Source: Neisseria zalophi (lineage in GTDB: Bacteria; Pseudomonadota; Gammaproteobacteria; Burkholderiales; Neisseriaceae). From it: a stretch of DNA of 64,000 nucleotides. The stretch is from assembly GCF_008807015.1 (NCBI RefSeq), contig NZ_CP031700.1:1761014-1825013 (forward strand), read 5' to 3'. The notes beneath the pieces were generated by a model that saw only the letters and a list, made by a program, of their open reading frames with translations, was not told the origin of the DNA and ran no database searches. Shown piece by piece: positions 56,777 to 64,000 of the stretch (positions within the stretch are counted from its first letter, which is position 1; each line of letters begins with the position of its first letter). A program made the translations under genes and the position numbers.

Positions 56777-57706
56777 ATGAAAATCTGGTTCGGTTTGGGC
56801 AGCCGCCCCGACTTTCCGCAGGGAGCTGCCGTCACCATCGGCAATTTTGACGGCGTGCACCTTGGCCACCGTCACATCCTGCAGCGACTCAAGCAAGAAG
56901 CCGACAGTCGCAACCTACCGGTTATAGTTATTATTTTCGAACCGCAACCACAAGAATTTTTTGCCCGCAAATCAAACCGCAAACAGCCCCACCGTCTAAG
57001 CCCGCTTCGTACAAAATTACGGCTCTTGCGTGATACAGGTTGTGTCGATGCCGTATGGGTATTACGTTTTAATCAGGCTTTTGCCAATATTAGTGCACAA
57101 GATTTTATCGACCGACTGCTTGGTGAAACACTTCATACCAAATATATGCTGATTGGCGATGACTTTCGCTTTGGCGCAGGAAGAGAAGGCAACTTCCAAC
57201 TGTTGCAAAACCAGCCCGGTATGGTTGTCGAAAGCACACCCTCCGTTTTGGTTGAAAATATCCGTGCCAGCAGCACTGCTATCCGACAAGCTCTTTCAGA
57301 CGGCCTTTTATCCTATGCCCGTAAACTGCTCGGCCATGACTACGCTCTCAGCGGGCGTGTAAAACACGGTGCCAAACTCGGGCGAACCATTGGCTGCCCC
57401 ACAGCCAATATACAATTGCCACAACACCACTACCCGCTTAGCGGCGTTTTTGTGGTTGAAGCCGAAGGTGAATTCGGTATACGGCGCGGTGTAGCCAGTT
57501 TTGGCTTTAACCCCACCGTATCCCAAAACCGCCGTCAAAAATTAGAAGTTCACCTTTTTGATTTCAATGGCAATCTATATGGCCAACGCCTGCGGGTACG
57601 TTTTCTACACAAATTGCGCGATGAGGCCAAATTTGACAATATAGACGATTTGAAAAAACAAATTTGGGCAGATATGGATGCTGCCAAAAATTGGGTAGAA
57701 TCCTAA
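56777..57706 (+). CDS. ribF: Bifunctional riboflavin kinase / FAD synthetase
   Basis: A 309-residue enzyme that phosphorylates riboflavin to FMN and adenylates it to FAD. The N-terminal nucleotidyltransferase domain has AVTIGNFDGVHLGHRHIL and YMLIGDDFRFGAGREGNF. The C-terminal flavokinase domain has RVKHGAKLGRTIGCPTANIQLP and the VHLFDFNGNLYGQRLRVRFLHKLRDEAKF end. A DUS core is inside the coding sequence near 57297. It lies about 150 bp after the ribB gene; both serve flavin synthesis. Confidence 0.96.
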   Translation: MKIWFGLGSRPDFPQGAAVTIGNFDGVHLGHRHILQRLKQEADSRNLPVIVIIFEPQPQEFFARKSNRKQPHRLSPLRTKLRLLRDTGCVDAVWVLRFNQAFANISAQDFIDRLLGETLHTKYMLIGDDFRFGAGREGNFQLLQNQPGMVVESTPSVLVENIRASSTAIRQALSDGLLSYARKLLGHDYALSGRVKHGAKLGRTIGCPTANIQLPQHHYPLSGVFVVEAEGEFGIRRGVASFGFNPTVSQNRRQKLEVHLFDFNGNLYGQRLRVRFLHKLRDEAKFDNIDDLKKQIWADMDAAKNWVES

Positions 57707-57864
57707 ATATTACGAAACTTTATATGGTTCTATAAAATAGAAAACATTTAAAGTAAGTAATGTCATTATGATTCGCCGTCTGAAATGCTTTTTATTGTGA
57801 ACCCATGGTTCCGGCAATAGCCGACTTTCAGTCCGTATATATACTTTTATACAAGGAGATTTCA

Positions 57865-58254
57865 ATGAGTAAAACCATTATTCATACCGACAACGCCCCT
57901 GCCGCTATCGGCGCATACAGCCAAGCCGTTCGTGCAGGTAATACTGTCTATATGAGCGGCCAGATTCCACTTGATCCTGCAACCATGACCGTTGTCGGCG
58001 ACGGAGATTTTCGCGCAGAAGCCCATCAGGTTTTTAAAAACCTGAGAGCAGTTGCCCAAGCTGCCGGTGCTTCACTTGACGACATTGTGAAAGTAAATGC
58101 TTATCTGATCGACTTAGGCAATTTCGCGATTTTTAACGAAGTGATGGCTGAATATTTCACCCAACCCTATCCTGCCCGTGCCGCAGTCGGCGTTGCCGCT
58201 TTACCCAAAGGGGTACAAGTAGAAGCCGAAGCCGTATTGATTGTAAAAGACTAA
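57865..58254 (+). CDS. ridA: RidA family reactive intermediate/imine deaminase
   Basis: A 129-residue YjgF/YER057c/UK114 protein, a trimer that hydrolyses 2-aminoacrylate and other reactive enamines or imines. Start [38 protein letters not shown] is standard, and the C-terminal signature is [23 protein letters not shown] with the substrate-binding arginine. The ATG at 57865 has a perfect AAGGAGA; the frame opens further upstream without support. Confidence 0.95.
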   Translation: MSKTIIHTDNAPAAIGAYSQAVRAGNTVYMSGQIPLDPATMTVVGDGDFRAEAHQVFKNLRAVAQAAGASLDDIVKVNAYLIDLGNFAIFNEVMAEYFTQPYPARAAVGVAALPKGVQVEAEAVLIVKD

Positions 58255-58383
58255 ATTAAAGTAATGGCCGTCTGAAACTTATTTGCCATTATGTATTATA
58301 TAGATAAAACGAATGTCATTATTTTCAGACGGCCTTTAACCTTACCAATCAATCATCAGACCATACCTACGGATTCACACACA

Positions 58384-59220
58384 ATGGCACACTACGCGAT
58401 CGGCGATGTACAAGGCTGCTTTCAAGAATTGACCGCACTGTTAAATAAAATCGACTTTAACCACGGCAAAGATACACTCTGGCTTACAGGTGATATTGTC
58501 AACCGCGGCCCTCAATCACTGGAAACGCTGCAATTTGTTATGCAACACGAAAGCAGTATCCGTACCATCCTCGGCAACCATGACCTTCATCTTTTAGCTG
58601 TTTCTTATGGCTATGGCGAAATTAAACGTGGCGATACTATTTTACCGATTCTCGAACATCCCAAAAGCAAAAAAATGCTGGACTGGCTACAATCCCAACC
58701 CTTATTAATACATGGGGAAAATCATGTATTAGTCCACGCCGGCTTATTGCCGCAATGGGATATTTCTCAAGCCGAAAGTCTGGCACGGGAAGTTGAAACG
58801 GTATTACAAGGCAATGATAAAAAGGCTAAAAATTATTTTTCCCATATGTACGGCAACAAACCACGCACATGGAAATCCGATTTAAGCGGCTACGACAGGC
58901 TGCGCATGATTACCAATGTTTTCACCCGTATGCGCGCCATCACTATCGACAAAAACAAACTGGATTATGATTTCAAAGCAGGCTTAGATAAAATGCCCAA
59001 AGACCTTTGCGCATGGTTTGAAGCACCCAACCGCCAACATTTAAGCCATACCATTGTTTTCGGCCATTGGTCGGCATTGGGTTATTTAAACCAATATCAA
59101 GTCATTTCACTCGACACCGGCGCATTATGGGGCGGGAAGCTTACTGCTATTAATCTTGAAACAAACGAGATTACACAAGTGCCATCACAAAGCGGCCTAC
59201 ACTGGAAAACAGCTTTATAA
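58384..59220 (+). CDS. apaH: Bis(5'-nucleosyl)-tetraphosphatase, symmetrical
   Basis: A 278-residue metallophosphatase that splits Ap4A into two ADP; in enterobacteria it also decaps Np4-capped RNA. Metal-binding motifs in order: AIGDVQGCFQE (GDxxG), LTGDIVNRGPQSLETL (GDxxxRGP) and ILGNHDLHLLAV (GNHD). The C-terminal half has the TVFGHWSALGY histidine. The ATG at 58384 is chosen because MAHYAIGDVQG matches the family start; a longer frame reaches back to 58291 but includes a DUS. Length is normal. Confidence 0.95.
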   Translation: MAHYAIGDVQGCFQELTALLNKIDFNHGKDTLWLTGDIVNRGPQSLETLQFVMQHESSIRTILGNHDLHLLAVSYGYGEIKRGDTILPILEHPKSKKMLDWLQSQPLLIHGENHVLVHAGLLPQWDISQAESLAREVETVLQGNDKKAKNYFSHMYGNKPRTWKSDLSGYDRLRMITNVFTRMRAITIDKNKLDYDFKAGLDKMPKDLCAWFEAPNRQHLSHTIVFGHWSALGYLNQYQVISLDTGALWGGKLTAINLETNEITQVPSQSGLHWKTAL

Positions 59221-59224
59221 TATT

Positions 59225-59265
59225 ATTCAAGGCCGTCTGAAAACCTTCTTCAGACGGCCTTGAAT
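59225..59265 (+). terminator. DUS hairpin after apaH
   Basis: A perfect 17-bp inverted repeat (59225-59241 with 59249-59265), arms starting ATTCAAGGCC, followed by TTTAA. Confidence 0.88.
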
Positions 59266-59415
59266 TTTAACAGTCACTCCTTATCTACAATAAATACAAT
59301 AGACAATAACAACACATATAATAAAACAACACGAAAAAATTTAAATTATTTTCTTGATTTCCTCTAAAATAGAATAGCAATCATTTTTTCCAACAACTAA
59401 GTAAAGGACTTCCTC

Positions 59416-59907
59416 ATGATTAAACTGCATACAAATTTCGGCATCATCGGCATCGAGCTTGATCACGAAAAAGCCCCAATCACCTCAGCTAACTTTGAAC
59501 AATATGTCAAAGACGGTTTTTATGATGGTTTGATTTTCCATCGTGTTATCAAAGGCTTTATGATCCAAGGTGGCGGTATGGATGAAAACATGAATGAAAA
59601 AGAAAATCGTGAGCCGATTCAAAATGAAGCCCAAAACGGCTTGAAAAATGATAAATATACTATTGCCATGGCACGTACACAGGCTCCCCACTCAGCCTCT
59701 TCACAATTTTTTATTAATACAAAAGACAATACTTTCCTAAACCATACCGAACCAAGCCTACATGGTTGGGGATATGCGGTATTTGGTAAAGTAGTGGAAG
59801 GCCAAGACGTTGTAGATGCTATTGAAAACGTTAAAACCAAAAATCATGGTTATCATGCTGATGTACCGGTTGATCCAGTAGTGATTACCAAAGCAGAAAT
59901 CGTATAA
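59416..59907 (+). CDS. ppiB: Peptidyl-prolyl cis-trans isomerase (cyclophilin type)
   Basis: A 163-residue cytoplasmic cyclophilin that speeds proline isomerisation in folding. Signature [19 protein letters not shown] contains the catalytic arginine, [21 protein letters not shown] carries active-site residues, and [22 protein letters not shown] follows. No signal peptide. AAGGA precedes the ATG. Confidence 0.95.
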   Translation: MIKLHTNFGIIGIELDHEKAPITSANFEQYVKDGFYDGLIFHRVIKGFMIQGGGMDENMNEKENREPIQNEAQNGLKNDKYTIAMARTQAPHSASSQFFINTKDNTFLNHTEPSLHGWGYAVFGKVVEGQDVVDAIENVKTKNHGYHADVPVDPVVITKAEIV

Positions 59908-59961
59908 AAATAACTCCTTAATAAACAACTTTTCCTTTTTGCCCGCTTCAAGGTAAAACGA

Positions 59962-59984
59962 AGCCCCATTATCTTGATGGGGCT
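59962..59984. terminator. Terminator between ppiB and comE
   Basis: AGCCCCAT (59962-59969) pairs with ATGGGGCT (59977-59984); flanking A- and T-rich runs. It lies between convergent genes. Confidence 0.75.
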
Positions 59985-60035
59985 ATTGTCTTATCTTTAT
60001 CCACCGACAACCGGAGTCTGCCAAGGCGGCTGTAT

Positions 60036-60332
60036 TTACTTTTTCAGGGCGGGTTTGGCTTTTTTATTGGCATTGGCGGCATTGTCGGCGGTAACGGCCT
60101 CTTCGCGCACCTTCGCTAAAATACCGTCGCCAATCCCCTTCACATTCTTCAACTCTGCCACCGACTTAAAGGCACCATTCTCATCACGGTAGGCCACAAT
60201 CGCCGCCGCCTTCGAGGGCCCGATACCCGGCAGCTCGGCCAACTCCTCCGCCCCCGCCGTATTGATATTCACCGCTGCCGCAGCCATCGTCACCGATAGC
60301 GCCGCCCAGATGCCCAACAAATAACGCTTCAT
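60036..60332 (-). CDS. comE: Competence protein ComE (ComEA-like DNA-binding protein)
   Basis: A 98-residue periplasmic double-stranded DNA-binding protein that pulls transforming DNA through the outer membrane. A signal peptide (MKRYLLGIWAALSVTMAAA) is followed by VNINTAGAEELAELPGIGPSKAAAIVAYR and FKSVAELKNVKGIGDGILAK, two helix-hairpin-helix motifs. The tail is rich in A and K. The ATG at 60332 is used rather than a GTG one codon upstream, because AGGAG spacing fits it. comE is known to occur in several copies, each next to an rRNA operon in N. gonorrhoeae, and the 5S gene follows here. Confidence 0.93.
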   Translation of the reverse strand: MKRYLLGIWAALSVTMAAAAVNINTAGAEELAELPGIGPSKAAAIVAYRDENGAFKSVAELKNVKGIGDGILAKVREEAVTADNAANANKKAKPALKK

Positions 60333-60495
60333 CACTGCTCCTTTGTCGTTGTGTATAAGATACCGTCTTCTTCCCAGACAGCAGCCCCATCATAAAGCAG
60401 CATACAAGTATTAACAATTATTATCACTGCATTTATCATATCTGTTGTCATGACGTCACAATAAGTATTTGTAATATATCTCTGTAAAAAGCAAA

Positions 60496-60523
60496 AACCC
60501 CTGATAGTATTCTATCAGGGGTT
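60496..60523 (-). terminator. rRNA operon terminator
   Basis: AACCCCTGATAG pairs perfectly with CTATCAGGGGTT (12-bp stem, four-base loop), with a U-run on the minus transcript. It directly follows 5S rRNA. Confidence 0.92.
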
Positions 60524-60532
60524 CGGTATAAG

Positions 60533-60648
60533 TGTCTGGCAGTGACCTACTTTCACATGGGTATCCACACTATCATCGGCGCTGAGTCGTTTCACGGTCC
60601 TGTTCGGGATGGGAAGGCGTGGGACCAACTCGCTATGGCCGCCAGACT
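60533..60648 (-). rRNA. rrf: 5S ribosomal RNA
   Basis: The minus strand begins GTCTGGCGGCCATAGCGAG and ends GTGCCAGACAC-like sequence; the conserved CCCACGCCTTCCCATCCCGA region is present. Ends are approximate by a few bases. Confidence 0.93.
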
Positions 60649-60759
60649 AAACTGTCAAATCGGTAAAGCCGTTTTTATTTCAATCAACTGTTTCGGTAAT
60701 GTTTGTATCGTATCCTTTTGAAGGATACAGTAAGCTTTCATCTGAAGTTCTTCAAATGA

Positions 60760-63650
<2,891 letters not shown>

Positions 63651-63866
63651 TATCATTTCAAGAACCTCTTTGACTTCATCTAAATTACCGTTGACGAGTA
63701 ATCAGATTAGATGTTCATACTTTGATAAAGCTTACTGCTTTTGTTGTGTGTAACTTATGCCTTTTGTCTTTCATAAGTTACTCGATACAATCATCACCCA
63801 AATACTGTACAACTTACCTTTCGGTAAATCGACATTGTCTTTGTTTGTTGATTTCGGCTTTCCAAT

Positions 63867-63878
63867 TTGTTAAAGAGC
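63867..63878 (-). promoter_or_regulatory. boxA antitermination site in the 16S-23S spacer
   Basis: The minus strand reads GCTCTTTAACAA, the core of the rRNA boxA element bound by NusB-S10. The rest of the spacer 63651-63990 is AT-rich with several inverted segments that probably form the 23S processing stalk. Confidence 0.8.
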
Positions 63879-63990
63879 GATGCATGCCTACTAAACAACG
63901 ACTGTTGCTTAGTCACTTTGCAAATTAAAAACAGCTTTTAAAGCTGGCTTTAATTTAAAAAGTAGCAATATGTTTTAACCTAGCGGCTTT

Positions 63991-64000
63991 TGGTGGAGGC
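63991..64000 (-). tRNA. 3' end of tRNA-Ala (partial)
   Basis: The last ten bases are the complement of GCCTCCACCA, matching the 3' end of the spacer tRNA-Ala that normally precedes 23S. The rest is outside the window. Confidence 0.6.

Overview
The window is a chromosomal stretch from a member of the Neisseriaceae, most likely a Neisseria species. The main evidence is the dozens of copies of the 12-mer AGGCCGTCTGAA (the AG variant of the neisserial DNA uptake sequence, DUS), often paired as inverted repeats that serve as terminators. Supporting evidence is a comE gene next to an rRNA operon, tbpB-tbpA transferrin receptor genes, and the zwf-pgl-glk-hexR-pgi / edd-eda cluster. A full mreB-mreC-mreD-mrdA-rodA cell-shape operon is present. 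Coccoid neisseriae are known to have lost these genes, so the organism is probably rod-shaped or filamentous. The species cannot be fixed from the sequence alone.

Layout. 1-6034: end of a MarC-like transporter gene, then the rod-shape operon on the minus strand. 6260-10561: gatC, gatA and gatB (Asp/Glu-tRNA amidotransferase), interrupted between gatA and gatB by an AT-rich DpnI-like endonuclease gene (drg). 10867-13901: ferredoxin-reductase-like protein, tRNA-Thr, panB and panC. 14089-24749: sugar uptake and Entner-Doudoroff catabolism, with probable HexR operators before edd and before the sugar transporter. 24931-27511: DMT transporter, tRNA-Ser, isocitrate dehydrogenase. 27875-32482: tbpA and tbpB, with a Fur-box-like palindrome. 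32872-44068: housekeeping genes (isochorismatase-like hydrolase, phosphohexomutase, a YqjD/YqjE-like envelope operon, CoA transferase, deoxynucleoside kinase, folK, hfq, uvrB).

44104-48007 is the accessory region. It holds a HEPN-like protein, an unrecognised AT-rich gene, an intact IS3-family (IS150 group) element that has jumped into the loop of a DUS hairpin, a 214-223 bp direct repeat flanking these, and a MITE-like element with 14-bp perfect inverted ends. 48128-60332 returns to ordinary genes: lipocalin, proA, LysR regulator, YceI, an orphan YejB-like permease, tpx, riboflavin genes, ridA, apaH, cyclophilin and comE. The riboflavin gene ribB(X) is joined in frame to an N-terminal XRE-type helix-turn-helix and has an inverted repeat in front of it, which is the most unusual gene architecture here. 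60496-64000 is the distal part of an rRNA operon on the minus strand (5S, 23S, spacer, end of a tRNA-Ala).

No CRISPR array, prophage or large biosynthetic cluster is visible. The features most worth following up are the HTH-RibBX fusion, the drg insertion with its GATC-bearing palindrome, and the repeat-bounded accessory region.
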